From the NCBI RefSeq assembly GCF_000379605.1, contig NZ_KB902635.1, positions 112,502-176,501 on the forward strand: a stretch of DNA of 64,000 nucleotides, written 5' to 3'. The position numbers and the translations under genes are program-made. The DNA comes from Rhizobium giardinii bv. giardinii H152. Lineage in GTDB: Bacteria; Pseudomonadota; Alphaproteobacteria; Rhizobiales; Rhizobiaceae. Below the pieces are notes generated by a model. That model was not told the DNA's origin and ran no database searches. It saw nothing but the letters and a program-made list of their open reading frames with translations. The first letter of the stretch is position 1, and each line of letters begins with the position of its first letter. This document shows, in pieces, positions 27,522 through 36,257 of the stretch.

Positions 27522-28097
27522 ATGACGTCCGCAGGATTGAAAACAGGCCTTTCCCTAATGGCCCTTTCTCTGTGCCTCGCCGTATCCGGTTGCAGCAGCT
27601 ATCAGCCGGCGCCCAAGGCGTTTCATGAAGCGACGATCCAGCCGTACCGCGTCGACAGCGGCGACCGGCTGCGGATCAGCGTCTTCGAACAGGCCGGCCT
27701 GACCGGCACCTATACGGTCGATCAGGCGGGCTATGTCGCCTTCCCGCTGATCGGCGCCGTGCCGTCGCGCGGCCATACCCTGCCCGAAATGGAATCGATG
27801 ATCGCCGGCAAGCTGCGCGAGGGCTATCTGCGCGATCCGGACGTGACGATCGAGGTCGATCGCTACCGCTCCGTCTTCATCATGGGCGAAGTCGGCCAGG
27901 CCGGGCAATATTCCTATGTTCCGGGCATGACGGTGCAGAACGCCATTGCGGTTGCGGGCGGCTACTCGCCGCGCGCCAACCAGGCGAATGTCGACGTCAC
28001 CCGCAAGATCAACGGACGTATCCTTACCGGCCGGGTTTCGATTTCCGATCCGATCATGGCCGGCGACACCATCTATGTGCGCGAGCGGCTGTTCTGA
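27522..28097 (+). CDS. Polysaccharide export outer-membrane lipoprotein (Wza/OPX-like)
   Basis: Short outer-membrane export protein of 191 residues. The signal peptide ends in the lipobox AVSGC with the lipidated Cys24. A Poly_export domain follows (YRVDSGDRLRISVFEQAGL ... GYVAFPLIGAV) and then a SLBB domain (VFIMGEVGQAGQYSYVPGM). It lacks the extra SLBB and helical barrel of full-length Wza, like other short rhizobial OPX proteins. In position it corresponds to UppC of the Agrobacterium unipolar polysaccharide locus (inference from order). The ATG at 27522 follows GGAGCGCGAGAG. Starts the plus-strand run of glycosyltransferase genes. Confidence 0.88.
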   Translation: MTSAGLKTGLSLMALSLCLAVSGCSSYQPAPKAFHEATIQPYRVDSGDRLRISVFEQAGLTGTYTVDQAGYVAFPLIGAVPSRGHTLPEMESMIAGKLREGYLRDPDVTIEVDRYRSVFIMGEVGQAGQYSYVPGMTVQNAIAVAGGYSPRANQANVDVTRKINGRILTGRVSISDPIMAGDTIYVRERLF

Positions 28098-28102
28098 CAG
28101 CC

Positions 28103-29278
28103 ATGTCGGATTCCCGCCCGCTGCGCATCATTCATTGCTTCAGATCGCCGATCGGCGGAATCTTCCGCCACGTCCGCGATCTGGCCGAGGCACATGCCAG
28201 GCAGGGTCACGAAATCGGCATCATCTGTGACAGCACCACGGGAGGCAGCTACGAAGACGCTCTTTTCGACGAGATAAGGCCATTTCTCACGCTCGGTCTC
28301 GTCCGCCTGCCGATCCCCCGGTCCATCGGCCCAACGGATCTGGCGGCACTCTGGAGCAGCTACAAGGAAATCAGAAGTTTGCGGCCGGATATCCTGCACG
28401 GTCATGGCGCCAAAGGCGGCGCCCTGGCCCGGATCATCGGCTCAGCCTTGCGGGTGAACAGGTATTGCGTTGCCCGCCTTTATTCGCCGCATGGCGGCAG
28501 CCTGCACTACGACAGCCGCGCGTTTTCCGGCAAGGTCGTGTTTGTTCTCGAGCGTCTCCAGGAGTTTCTCACGGACGCGATCGTCTTCGTGTGCGATTTC
28601 GAGCGGACGACCTACGAGCAGAAGGTCGGCAAGCCGCGCACCCGCAGCGAACTGATCTACAACGGCATCGACGATCGCGATTTCGAAACCGTCCATGCCC
28701 GGCCCGACGCCGTCGATTTCCTCTATATCGGCATGCTGCGCGACCTGAAGGGACCCGACCTCTTCGTCGATGCTTTCGCGCGGGCCGAGCGCATCATCGG
28801 CAAGCCGCTCTCGGCCATGATGATCGGCGACGGCCCGCAAAAGGCCGAATACGAGCAGATGATGCTGGAACGCGGTCTTGGCCGCCGTATCGAGATGCTG
28901 CCGGCGATGAAAGCGCGCGACGCATTTGCCTTGACGCGCAATGTCGTCGTGCCCTCGCGGGCCGAATCCATGCCCTATATCGTGCTTGAGGCGCTGGCTG
29001 CGCGCAAGCCGGTGATCGCCGCCAGGGTCGGCGGCATTCCGGAGGTGCTGGGTCCGGAAAGCTCGGCTCTTGCCGTGCCGAGCGACGCACAGTCGCTTGC
29101 CGACGTCATGACCACCGCAATGACCGAGCAGGATTGGGCGGCCAAGGTGATGCCCGATGCGGGCGCCTTCAAGGCTGCCTTCTCGACATCGACCATGGCG
29201 GGCAGCATCATGCGGCTCTATCGCCAGCTTGTCCCGGAATCGGCCGCGCGGCAGCACGAGCGGCACAACCGCCCGTAA
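28103..29278 (+). CDS. GT4-family glycosyltransferase
   Basis: GT-B fold glycosyltransferase of 391 residues with an N-terminal acceptor domain (LRIIHCFRSPIGGIFRHVRD). The C-terminal donor-binding domain carries the EX7E motif in RAESMPYIVLEALAARKP. Cytoplasmic, presumably adding a sugar to the lipid-linked repeat unit begun by the next gene product. The start lies 5 bp after the export lipoprotein stop, so the genes are co-transcribed. The sugar specificity is not predictable. Confidence 0.88.
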   Translation: MSDSRPLRIIHCFRSPIGGIFRHVRDLAEAHARQGHEIGIICDSTTGGSYEDALFDEIRPFLTLGLVRLPIPRSIGPTDLAALWSSYKEIRSLRPDILHGHGAKGGALARIIGSALRVNRYCVARLYSPHGGSLHYDSRAFSGKVVFVLERLQEFLTDAIVFVCDFERTTYEQKVGKPRTRSELIYNGIDDRDFETVHARPDAVDFLYIGMLRDLKGPDLFVDAFARAERIIGKPLSAMMIGDGPQKAEYEQMMLERGLGRRIEMLPAMKARDAFALTRNVVVPSRAESMPYIVLEALAARKPVIAARVGGIPEVLGPESSALAVPSDAQSLADVMTTAMTEQDWAAKVMPDAGAFKAAFSTSTMAGSIMRLYRQLVPESAARQHERHNRP

Positions 29279-29335
29279 GCGTTTCTTAGGGGCTTTCTGC
29301 TATCCCGGACGCATGTGAACGGCCGAGCGGATATC

Positions 29336-30898
29336 ATGAACCAGATCGACAAACCGGAAACCTTCGATACCGAAGCGCTGCGAAAGAAGATTTCGGAAAT
29401 CCGCACCATCGCGCCCGACGAAAGAAGGGAGAGCGAAGAGAACCGCGAACTCAACCCGCTGGCCCGCCGCATCGCCGAACAGTTCCGCACCGACACCTAT
29501 TCTCCGAACATGATCATCGGTCTGATGCGGCTGTTCGAGTTCACGGCGCTGTTTGCCATCGGCTACGCCGTCCATGCATTCTATGTCGCGCCGCGGCTTG
29601 ACGAGCTGCTCGGCTATTGCGGCCTGATTGCCGGCGGTTCGGCCCTGACCGTCGGCTTCCTGCAATTGTGCGACGGCTACCAGGTGCCGTTGCTGCGTTC
29701 CGCCGCGCGCGCTCTGCCGCGGCTGATCGGATGCTGGACGCTGGCCTTCGCCGCGATGGCGCTGGCACTGTTCCTGCTCAAGATCGGCGGCACCTTCTCG
29801 CGGCTCTCCTTTGGCGGCTGGTATGTCCTCGGCGCCGTCTTCCTCGTCGCCGAACGCACCTTCATCGCCTATTCGATCCGCCACTGGGCACGCAACGGCA
29901 CGATGGAGCGCCGCGCGGTCATCGTCGGCGGCGGCAAGCCGGCCAAGGACCTGATCCGCTCGCTCGAACAGCAATCCGACAACGACATCCGCATCTGCGG
30001 CATCTTCGACGACCGCGATGAGCGCCGCTCGCCGGTGATCGTCGCCGGCTATCCGAAGCTCGGCACCGTGACCGAACTGGTGGATTTCGCCCGTCTCACC
30101 CGCATCGACATGCTGATCATCGCTCTGCCGCTGACGGCCGAAAACCGCATCCTGGAACTGTTGAAGAAGCTGTGGATCCTGCCGGTGGATATTCGTCTTG
30201 CGGCCCACGCCAACAATCTCCGCTTCCGCCCGCGCAGCTATTCGCATGTCGGCCAGGTGCCGATGCTCGACATCTTCGACAAGCCGATCGCCGACTGGGA
30301 TTCGGTTGCCAAGCGCGTCTTCGACGTGTTCTTCAGTCTTCTCGCGCTGACCATCCTCTGGCCGGTGTTCATCGGAGCGGCGATCGCGGTGAAGGTGAGT
30401 TCACCCGGCCCGATCATCTTCAGGCAGAAGCGCCACGGCTTCAACAACGAGACGATCGAAGTCTACAAATTCCGCTCCATGTACACCCACATGAGCGATC
30501 CCACGGCGCGCAATGCGGTCACCAAGGGCGATCCGCGCGTTACCCCGGTCGGGCGGTTCCTGCGCAAATCCTCGATCGACGAACTGCCGCAGATCTTCAA
30601 CGTGCTGAAGGGCCAACTCTCGCTCGTTGGCCCGAGACCCCACGCCGTGCTTGCCCAGACCGCCAACCGCACCTATTCGGACGTCGTCGAAGGCTACTTC
30701 GCCCGCCACCGCGTCAAGCCGGGCGTCACCGGCTGGGCGCAGATCAACGGCTGGCGCGGCGAGATCGACAATGACGAGAAGATCAAGTTCCGCACCGCCT
30801 TCGATCTCTACTACATCGAAAACTGGTCGCTGTGGTTCGACCTGAAGATCCTGTTCCTGACGCCGATCCGGCTTCTCAACACGGAAAATGCCTATTGA
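29336..30898 (+). CDS. Undecaprenyl-phosphate sugar phosphotransferase (initiating enzyme)
   Basis: Polyisoprenyl-phosphate hexose-1-phosphate transferase of 520 residues that starts repeat-unit synthesis on undecaprenyl phosphate. The N-terminal half has about four membrane helices and a CoA-binding-like cytoplasmic domain (VIVGGGKPAKDLIRSL). The C-terminal catalytic domain has KRVFDVFFSLLAL, FRQKRHGFNNE, YKFRSM, the DELPQ motif and LVGPRPHA, then KPGVTGWAQINGWRGE. This is the WcaJ/WbaP/ExoY type. By order it equals UppE of the unipolar polysaccharide locus. The ATG at 29336 is preferred; a GTG seven codons earlier is possible. Confidence 0.92.
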   Translation: MNQIDKPETFDTEALRKKISEIRTIAPDERRESEENRELNPLARRIAEQFRTDTYSPNMIIGLMRLFEFTALFAIGYAVHAFYVAPRLDELLGYCGLIAGGSALTVGFLQLCDGYQVPLLRSAARALPRLIGCWTLAFAAMALALFLLKIGGTFSRLSFGGWYVLGAVFLVAERTFIAYSIRHWARNGTMERRAVIVGGGKPAKDLIRSLEQQSDNDIRICGIFDDRDERRSPVIVAGYPKLGTVTELVDFARLTRIDMLIIALPLTAENRILELLKKLWILPVDIRLAAHANNLRFRPRSYSHVGQVPMLDIFDKPIADWDSVAKRVFDVFFSLLALTILWPVFIGAAIAVKVSSPGPIIFRQKRHGFNNETIEVYKFRSMYTHMSDPTARNAVTKGDPRVTPVGRFLRKSSIDELPQIFNVLKGQLSLVGPRPHAVLAQTANRTYSDVVEGYFARHRVKPGVTGWAQINGWRGEIDNDEKIKFRTAFDLYYIENWSLWFDLKILFLTPIRLLNTENAY

Positions 30899-32166
30899 GC
30901 ACGCTTGGCGCCACGTCTGCCGCGGTTTTTCGTCCGCAGCTTGCCGCCGTGGCGATCCTCGGCTCCGGCATGGTGACTTTCGGCGTTTTCCTCTCCGGTT
31001 TCGTCATTGCCGAACCTGCCCCTTACGAAGTCTTCATGGCGGCGCTGATCGGCCTGTGGTTCCTCTTCGGGCTGAAAATCTCGCGCGCGGTCGCGCCGCT
31101 GCTTGCCCTGTTGATCCTGTTCATCACCGGCGGCCTCCTGTCGCTGACCGTCATGCGCGATCTTGCGACGGCGCCGATGTACATGGCCGTCTCCGGCTTC
31201 CTCGCCCTCACGGCCGTCTTTTACGCGGCCATCATCGAAGCCCGCCATGAACGCCTGAAGCTGATCTTAGACGCCTGGGTCGCCGCCGGTGTTCTGACCT
31301 CGCTGCTCGGCATCCTCGGCTATTTCGGCGCCATACCCGGGGCGCAGAATTTTACACTCTACGATCGCGCCAAGGGTGCCTTCCAGGATCCCAACGTCTT
31401 CGGACCGTTTCTCGTCGCCCCGTCGCTCTATCTCATGTACCGGCTGCTCACCGAGCGGATCACCACCGCGGCGCCCAGGGCGGTCGCGATCCTGATCATG
31501 GCGCTCGGCCTGTTCCTCTCCTTCTCGCGCGCGGCCTGGGCACTCTATCTCTTCTGCGCCTGCGCTCTCGTGCTCGTCATGCTGCTCAAGGAACGCACGG
31601 GCGCGTTCCGGCTGAAGATCCTCGTGCTGGCGCTCGGCGGCGCGCTCCTGATGATCACGGCACTGGTCGTCGCTCTGCAGATCCCGCAGGTCGCCGATCT
31701 GTTCTCCAACCGCACGCAGCTCGTGCAGGACTATGACGGCGGCCATCTGGGCCGTTTCGACCGCCACAAGATCGGCTTCCTGATGTCGATGGAAAAGCCG
31801 CTCGGCATCGGCCCGATGGTGTTCAGCAACATCTTTCCCGAGGACGAACACAATATCTGGCTGAAGTGCCTCACCTCCTATGGCTGGCTCGGCTTCGTCT
31901 GCTATGTCACGCTGATCATCTGGACGGTCACCATGGGCTTTCGCTTCCTGCTGCTTAACCGGCCGTGGCAACCCTATCTGATGATCGCCTGGATCGTCTT
32001 GATCGGCCACGCCGCCATCGGCAATGTCATCGACACCGATCACTGGCGGCACTTCTACCTGCTGCTCGGCATCATCTGGGGCTGTGGCGCCCTGGAATAC
32101 CGCCACCGGCGCAACGCCGCTGGTGCCTTGACGCATCGTCATCTGAGCGCGCCAACGCAGCGTTAA
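30895..32166 (+). CDS. O-antigen ligase/polymerase-type membrane protein
   Basis: Polytopic protein of 423 residues with about eleven to twelve hydrophobic helices and a periplasmic loop that includes RAKGAFQDPNVFGPFLV. This is the pattern of the Wzy_C/O-antigen ligase family. In this locus it would polymerise or ligate the exopolysaccharide. Translation most likely starts at the TTG at 30895, which overlaps the stop of the sugar transferase (TTGA) and gives a normal hydrophobic N-terminus. Longer in-frame starts lie inside the preceding gene. The TTG start and overlap imply translational coupling. Confidence 0.82.
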   Translation: MSTLGATSAAVFRPQLAAVAILGSGMVTFGVFLSGFVIAEPAPYEVFMAALIGLWFLFGLKISRAVAPLLALLILFITGGLLSLTVMRDLATAPMYMAVSGFLALTAVFYAAIIEARHERLKLILDAWVAAGVLTSLLGILGYFGAIPGAQNFTLYDRAKGAFQDPNVFGPFLVAPSLYLMYRLLTERITTAAPRAVAILIMALGLFLSFSRAAWALYLFCACALVLVMLLKERTGAFRLKILVLALGGALLMITALVVALQIPQVADLFSNRTQLVQDYDGGHLGRFDRHKIGFLMSMEKPLGIGPMVFSNIFPEDEHNIWLKCLTSYGWLGFVCYVTLIIWTVTMGFRFLLLNRPWQPYLMIAWIVLIGHAAIGNVIDTDHWRHFYLLLGIIWGCGALEYRHRRNAAGALTHRHLSAPTQR

Positions 32167-32229
32167 CATCAACATTGTACACAGGGTGCGGATCGGCTCC
32201 ACATCGGGGGCCGGCGGCGGATTGTCAGA

Positions 32230-33396
32230 ATGAGCATCGACCCTCCCATCGCCGAAAGTGGCGGCAGCCTTCGCATTCTCCAGGTCCTCGAGCCGAGCGG
32301 CGGCGGCGCCGGGCGCCATTTCCTCGATCTGTGCCGCGGCCTGAAACGGCGCGGCCATCACGTGGAGGCCGTCTACTCGCCGGTTCGGGCGGAGGCGGCC
32401 TTTGTCCGCGAGCTGAAGTCGATCGATCTGCCGGCCGTCCACACCGTTGCGATGAAACGCGCGCCGGGCTGGTCGGACATTGCCGCCTTCCGGGCGCTGC
32501 GCGACATCATCGCGGAGGGCAGTCCATTCGACGTCATCCATGGCCACAGCTCGAAGGCCGGCGCGCTGTCGCGCCCTCACCTGCCCGGCCGCCACATCCC
32601 CCGCGTCTACACGCCGCATGCCTTCCGCACCATGGACCCGGCGCTCGGCAAGGCCGGACGCCTGATCTACGGCGCCATCGAGCTGATCCTGGCGAGCCTC
32701 TTCACCGACCATCTCATCTGCGTGTCCGATGACGAATATGCCCATGCGCGGTCGCTTGGAATCCCTGGCAGCAGACTATCGGTCATCGTCAACGGCGTAG
32801 CGCCGCTGCCTCTCGACATGGCAAAGACGGTGCGCGCTTCCTTCGGCATCCCGGCCGAAGCCTTCGTGTTCGGCTTCGTCGGCCGGCTGTCGAATCAAAA
32901 GGCGCCCGAACGGCTGATCGAAGCCTTTCGCAACGCCGCCACCCGCCTGCCCAACGCGCAGTTGATCATGGTCGGCGCGGGCGAAGGCGAGCGCGAGGTG
33001 CGCAAGGCCATCGCCGAGAGCGGCCTGCAAAACCGCATCCGCCTGACCTCGGCCTTCAGCGGTTCCCAGGCCATCCCCGCCTTCGACGTCCTCGTCATGC
33101 CGAGCCGCTACGAGGCGATGTCCTATGTGATGCTGGAAGCAGCCGCCGCCGGAAAGCCGATCGTCTCGACGGATGTCGGCGGCGCATCGACGGCGATCGA
33201 GAGGGACAAAAGCGGCCTGATCGTTGCCAATGACGGCGACACGGGCAAGCTGGCAAACGCAATGGTCGAAAGCGCCGATCCTGACCGCTACAAGGCCTTG
33301 GTCGCCGCCGCTGAGGCAAGAATGTCGGATTTTTCGATGGAGAAGATGATCGACAGGACCGAAGCCGTCTACCGCCGGCTTGCCGCAGGGGCGTAG
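32230..33396 (+). CDS. GT4-family glycosyltransferase
   Basis: Second GT-B glycosyltransferase of the cluster, 388 residues. The N-terminal domain starts with LRILQVLEPSGGGAGRHFLD, the donor domain with FVFGFVGRLSNQKAPERLIE, and the EX7E motif lies in RYEAMSYVMLEAAAAGKP. It is distantly similar in plan to the other GT4 gene of the locus, and the two probably add successive sugars. It is 63 bp after the polymerase gene and ends the plus-strand run. Confidence 0.88.
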   Translation: MSIDPPIAESGGSLRILQVLEPSGGGAGRHFLDLCRGLKRRGHHVEAVYSPVRAEAAFVRELKSIDLPAVHTVAMKRAPGWSDIAAFRALRDIIAEGSPFDVIHGHSSKAGALSRPHLPGRHIPRVYTPHAFRTMDPALGKAGRLIYGAIELILASLFTDHLICVSDDEYAHARSLGIPGSRLSVIVNGVAPLPLDMAKTVRASFGIPAEAFVFGFVGRLSNQKAPERLIEAFRNAATRLPNAQLIMVGAGEGEREVRKAIAESGLQNRIRLTSAFSGSQAIPAFDVLVMPSRYEAMSYVMLEAAAAGKPIVSTDVGGASTAIERDKSGLIVANDGDTGKLANAMVESADPDRYKALVAAAEARMSDFSMEKMIDRTEAVYRRLAAGA

Positions 33397-33406
33397 GTCG
33401 CTGAGG

Positions 33407-34081
33407 CTACCCCTCTGCGCACCAGCCGCGCTTGCCATCCGCCCTGTGCCGCGCCAGGCCCTCGGCCACAAGCATGTCGCCGATCGAACGCCCCGCGCCC
33501 ACCGTCACCCGGGCATTTTGGGCGCCGGCCTTTTCACCCGCTGCGGCGAGACGGACCTCGCCGGCATTGAGGATTTCCCAAAGCCGCCGCTTTGCCAGCG
33601 AGCCGAACTTGCGCTCGTTGTCGCACTTGGCCTGTTTGATGCGCGGCACCTCGATATCCGCGATCTGGATTTTCTGGCGCCCGTACCAGAACGTGCCGCC
33701 GTCGACGACGCAGTTTTCAAGCGTCACCGTGCAGAAATAATAGGTTCCCGGCCCACTGTCGCGGGAATTTCCCTCACCGGTGATCCGCGCCGGCGGTTCA
33801 AGGGCCGCCTGCTCGACCGGCCGCGCTCCGGGTTTTGGCATTGCCAAGGCCGGTCTTGCCTTGTCCGGCTGCCTTTCGGCGCGCGTCTCGACCGGTCGCG
33901 GCTTGGCAATCGACGCCGTGTAGAAGGGTGCTGCCATCGGCGCGATCTCTGCCCGGTGATCATAGGCGACCGCAGCGCTCACCGACAGGACGCCGGCCAG
34001 ATACCATGGCCACATGGCGCCCTTTGCCTGCTTCCGGCCCGTCCGCCGCTTGTGGCCTTTTCTACCCGCTGTCTTCGCCAT
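33407..34081 (-). CDS. SNase-like (thermonuclease-fold) protein, likely inactive
   Basis: Protein of 224 residues with a basic N-terminus, one membrane helix (about 22-36) and a periplasmic SNase-like domain in the last third. The fold markers are there (VVDGGTFWYGRQKIQIADIEVP and CDNERKFGSLAKRRL), but key catalytic residues of staphylococcal nuclease are not. The DGDT calcium site reads DGGT, the catalytic Arg of the IRL strand is Gln, and PE reads PR. It is therefore probably a non-catalytic family member. The ATG at 34081 follows a GGGGAG sequence. It lies 10 bp from the convergent glycosyltransferase stop. Confidence 0.72.
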   Translation of the reverse strand: MAKTAGRKGHKRRTGRKQAKGAMWPWYLAGVLSVSAAVAYDHRAEIAPMAAPFYTASIAKPRPVETRAERQPDKARPALAMPKPGARPVEQAALEPPARITGEGNSRDSGPGTYYFCTVTLENCVVDGGTFWYGRQKIQIADIEVPRIKQAKCDNERKFGSLAKRRLWEILNAGEVRLAAAGEKAGAQNARVTVGAGRSIGDMLVAEGLARHRADGKRGWCAEG

Positions 34082-34273
34082 CACCCGGCTCCCCGATTCG
34101 CAACCGGCATTATCGGGACAACGGGTTGCTGAAAACTTTAAGGATCGGAAAAAATGGCGCGACCGGCGGGGATGCAGCACCAGACGCCCGCGCTTTTTCT
34201 CACCGATTTCTAAGCCTTTTCCAAAATCAGGGCTTGCGCCACAAGTCCCGATTATATACGGCTCTTTTCGGTT

Positions 34274-34350
<77 letters not shown>

Positions 34351-34353
34351 TTT

Positions 34354-34378
34354 AAACCCTTAGAAACAAAGGGTTTTT
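34354..34378 (+). terminator. Terminator of tRNA-Pro
   Basis: AAACCCTT / AAGGGTTT stem with a 7-nt loop and five T residues, starting four bases after the tRNA CCA end. Confidence 0.8.
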
Positions 34379-34541
34379 CTCAAACCGGGAAAACATCGAA
34401 AACGGGAATTCCGAAAATTGGGTCCATTTTGGGTCCATTCGGCAAGCCGCAGGGCGAAAAATCTTAGAGGCGGATTTTGGTTATGGACCCAACGCTCGCG
34501 CGATGGCGACGATTCGGCGCCGATCTGGCATTCTTTGCAGC

Positions 34542-35080
34542 ATGCCCGCGCCCTCGAAAAGAAAGCTCCGCCGCCCCCTCGCCGATCCACACCGCACCTT
34601 GCGCGCCGTCACTGTGGAAAATCCATATTTCAGTCGCGTCCATGCTGGTGACGCTACCAATCCCCGGAAGATCAGCGCCGTCGTCAACATCCGGGAGAGC
34701 GCCATTACCATACTGGCATCCCGAAATCAGATCGATGCTGCACAGGTGGCCGCCGCAACCAGGTTTCGGGCTTTGTGGGAGGCGATGGTGGCAAAGGCGC
34801 GTCGGCTGTTGATTACGGCCGGGAATATGTCGACGGCGGCAAAGTGCGGGACCCGATCACGGTACGACAGATGAATGCGGCGGATGAGCTGCGCCGCGCC
34901 CACCGTAAGCTGGGCGATCAAGGATACTGGGTCGTGTCCCGGATATGTGGCGAGGGCTATTCACTCAATGAAGTCGCGAGACCGGGTAGCAGCAAGCGCG
35001 CCAAGTTGGCCGCCGCCAATGATCTCCGCGCCCATCTCGATACCCTCGCCGCAATGTGGAACCTAGCGACCCGGCGATAA
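34542..35080 (+). pseudogene. Frameshifted prophage-type gene of unknown function
   Basis: Two overlapping frames read as one protein if a single G is restored at about 34787-34788. The first frame carries NIRESAITILASRNQIDAAQ ... TRFRALWEAM. The second continues as GGKGASAVDYGREYVDGGK and runs to DLRAHLDTLAAMWNLATRR. The joint reads smoothly (ATG GGT GGC instead of ATG GTG GC), so a one-base deletion in a short G/GT run is the simplest explanation. A sequencing error is possible. The whole would be about 180 residues. I recall similar small proteins in rhizobial prophage remnants but cannot assign a function. It follows tRNA-Pro directly. The next 200 bp (35081-35285) hold nothing I recognise. 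Confidence 0.6.
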
Positions 35081-35285
35081 CAGCAACGGTTGCCGCCTGG
35101 ACGCGCCGACAGCGCGAATCCGGGTTTGGCCGGGGAAGATAGCGCGGCACGGAAAAGGCCGCGTAAGGCCGCTTTTGCCAGCGCTTATCCTGCTTTTTGG
35201 AAATACCGAGTTCCTGCCGTTCGTTGGCGGACGCCTCCCCCCTTGGGGGAGAACCGTTGGCGTGGCCACGCCAATGTTCGCAGTC

Positions 35286-35564
35286 TCACCGGCCTTGCAC
35301 GCTGGCGTTCAGCGAAGACGCACCGCTCATGACGGGCCATTTCCTCGTCATGGCGGAGGAGGAAGCGGGCTTTCGAGAGCGAAGCCGCTGAAACTTTTTT
35401 CTCGCGAAAGAGGTTGGATCAAGGTCCGTCCTCTTTCCTTGCTCACCAATGGGCTTGAGCATCGCCCTAGCCATTGCCCTTTGTCCGGCGGAGAGGTTCC
35501 GGCGCGCGACATTCTCGGCAAGGATCAGCGCGGCTACATCAACGCCGTTCAGCCACTGACGCAC
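35286..35564 (-). pseudogene. ParB-like partition/nuclease domain fragment
   Basis: Residues 1-45 of this open frame (VAALILAENVARRNLSAGQR and RAMARAML) match the conserved segment of ParB-type proteins, usually written NlhRRHLtxsQRAmvAaxL. No N-terminal ParB nuclease part precedes it: the frame abuts the cupredoxin stop codon at 35565. The sequence after about residue 50 is not ParB-like. It is therefore a truncated remnant, consistent with decay of a mobile element next to tRNA-Pro. No ribosome-binding site of note. Confidence 0.5.
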
Positions 35565-35867
35565 TTATTTCGCAATGATACTGCCTGCCATCGACGGGTG
35601 AATCCTACATTTGAAATCATGCTTACCAGCGGCGACGATCTTCACGGTGGCACTCTTGCCCGCGGCAAGCCGCCCGGTGTCGAAGGAGCCGTCCAGCGCC
35701 GTGGCGGTATGGCGCTTGGAATCGCCGTTGGTGAAGGTGATCGTGTCGCCGACGGCAACATTCAGCCTGGCCGGACTGAATTTCATGCCCTTGATTTGGA
35801 CGGCGTGACCGGCAGCAAACGCGGGCAACGCAAGGGCAAGCATGGCAACTGTCAGGGCAATGCGCAT
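35565..35867 (-). CDS. Periplasmic cupredoxin (plastocyanin/amicyanin-like)
   Basis: Blue-copper-type protein of 100 residues with a cleavable signal peptide (about 1-18, ending in AFAAG) and one cupredoxin domain. The type 1 copper ligands are arranged as expected: His in DSKRHTATAL, then Cys, His and Met in HDFKCRIHPSMAG. It would carry electrons or bind copper in the periplasm. A strong GAGGAGG ribosome-binding site precedes the ATG. It diverges from a plus-strand group that includes a second, Met-rich cupredoxin-like protein, so the two probably belong to one copper-related locus (inference). Confidence 0.85.
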   Translation of the reverse strand: MRIALTVAMLALALPAFAAGHAVQIKGMKFSPARLNVAVGDTITFTNGDSKRHTATALDGSFDTGRLAAGKSATVKIVAAGKHDFKCRIHPSMAGSIIAK

Positions 35868-36056
35868 GTGATGTTCCTCCTCTGGTTTCCCTTGCCGCGT
35901 GGGCGGCGGTGCTCTGCGACGGGGGCGATTACTACTGACGCTTCAGATGGATGATTTATTCCCGACCTGCTGCCGTTTTACCCTCCAACCACCCCCGAAG
36001 TGACTAATTGCCAAACGGCGATCGTAGGAGGAAGATTCGACAAAGGAGTAAAGAAA

Positions 36057-36158
36057 ATGTTGCTGCCGATGCTGTTCGGATTCCTCGTCTTGCTTGCCTC
36101 ATTCTGGGACATGAACCGGCTGATGAACTACCCCGCCCGGGTCCAGGTTTCCTGGTAA
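36057..36158 (+). CDS. Candidate 33-residue hydrophobic small protein
   Basis: Short ORF of 33 residues beginning MLLPMLFGFLVLLASFWDMN and ending in RVQVSW. The first 18 residues form one membrane helix, followed by a polar, Met/Arg-containing tail. An AGGAG ribosome-binding site lies 9 bp before the ATG in an A-rich context, much better than background. I recognise no family. It sits at the head of the plus-strand copper-type group, between the cupredoxin gene and the leader peptide described next, so it may be a membrane accessory of that locus. Unconfirmed as expressed. Confidence 0.5.
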   Translation: MLLPMLFGFLVLLASFWDMNRLMNYPARVQVSW

Positions 36159-36257
36159 AATTGCGCAACCAGCGAAAGTCGGGAAGGGCGGCTTGCAGAA
36201 ATATCGGCGGGCAATTGGGCATTATCGATTGCACCCAGAGACGCGGAGGAGGCTAAA

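Noticed and set aside
35175..35954. 259-codon plus-strand frame across the ParB-like fragment and cupredoxin
   Set aside because: Antisense to the well-supported cupredoxin gene; no motif.
36008..36256. 82-codon frame overlapping the 33-residue ORF
   Set aside because: Starts without a ribosome-binding site and overlaps the better-supported small ORF; probably chance.
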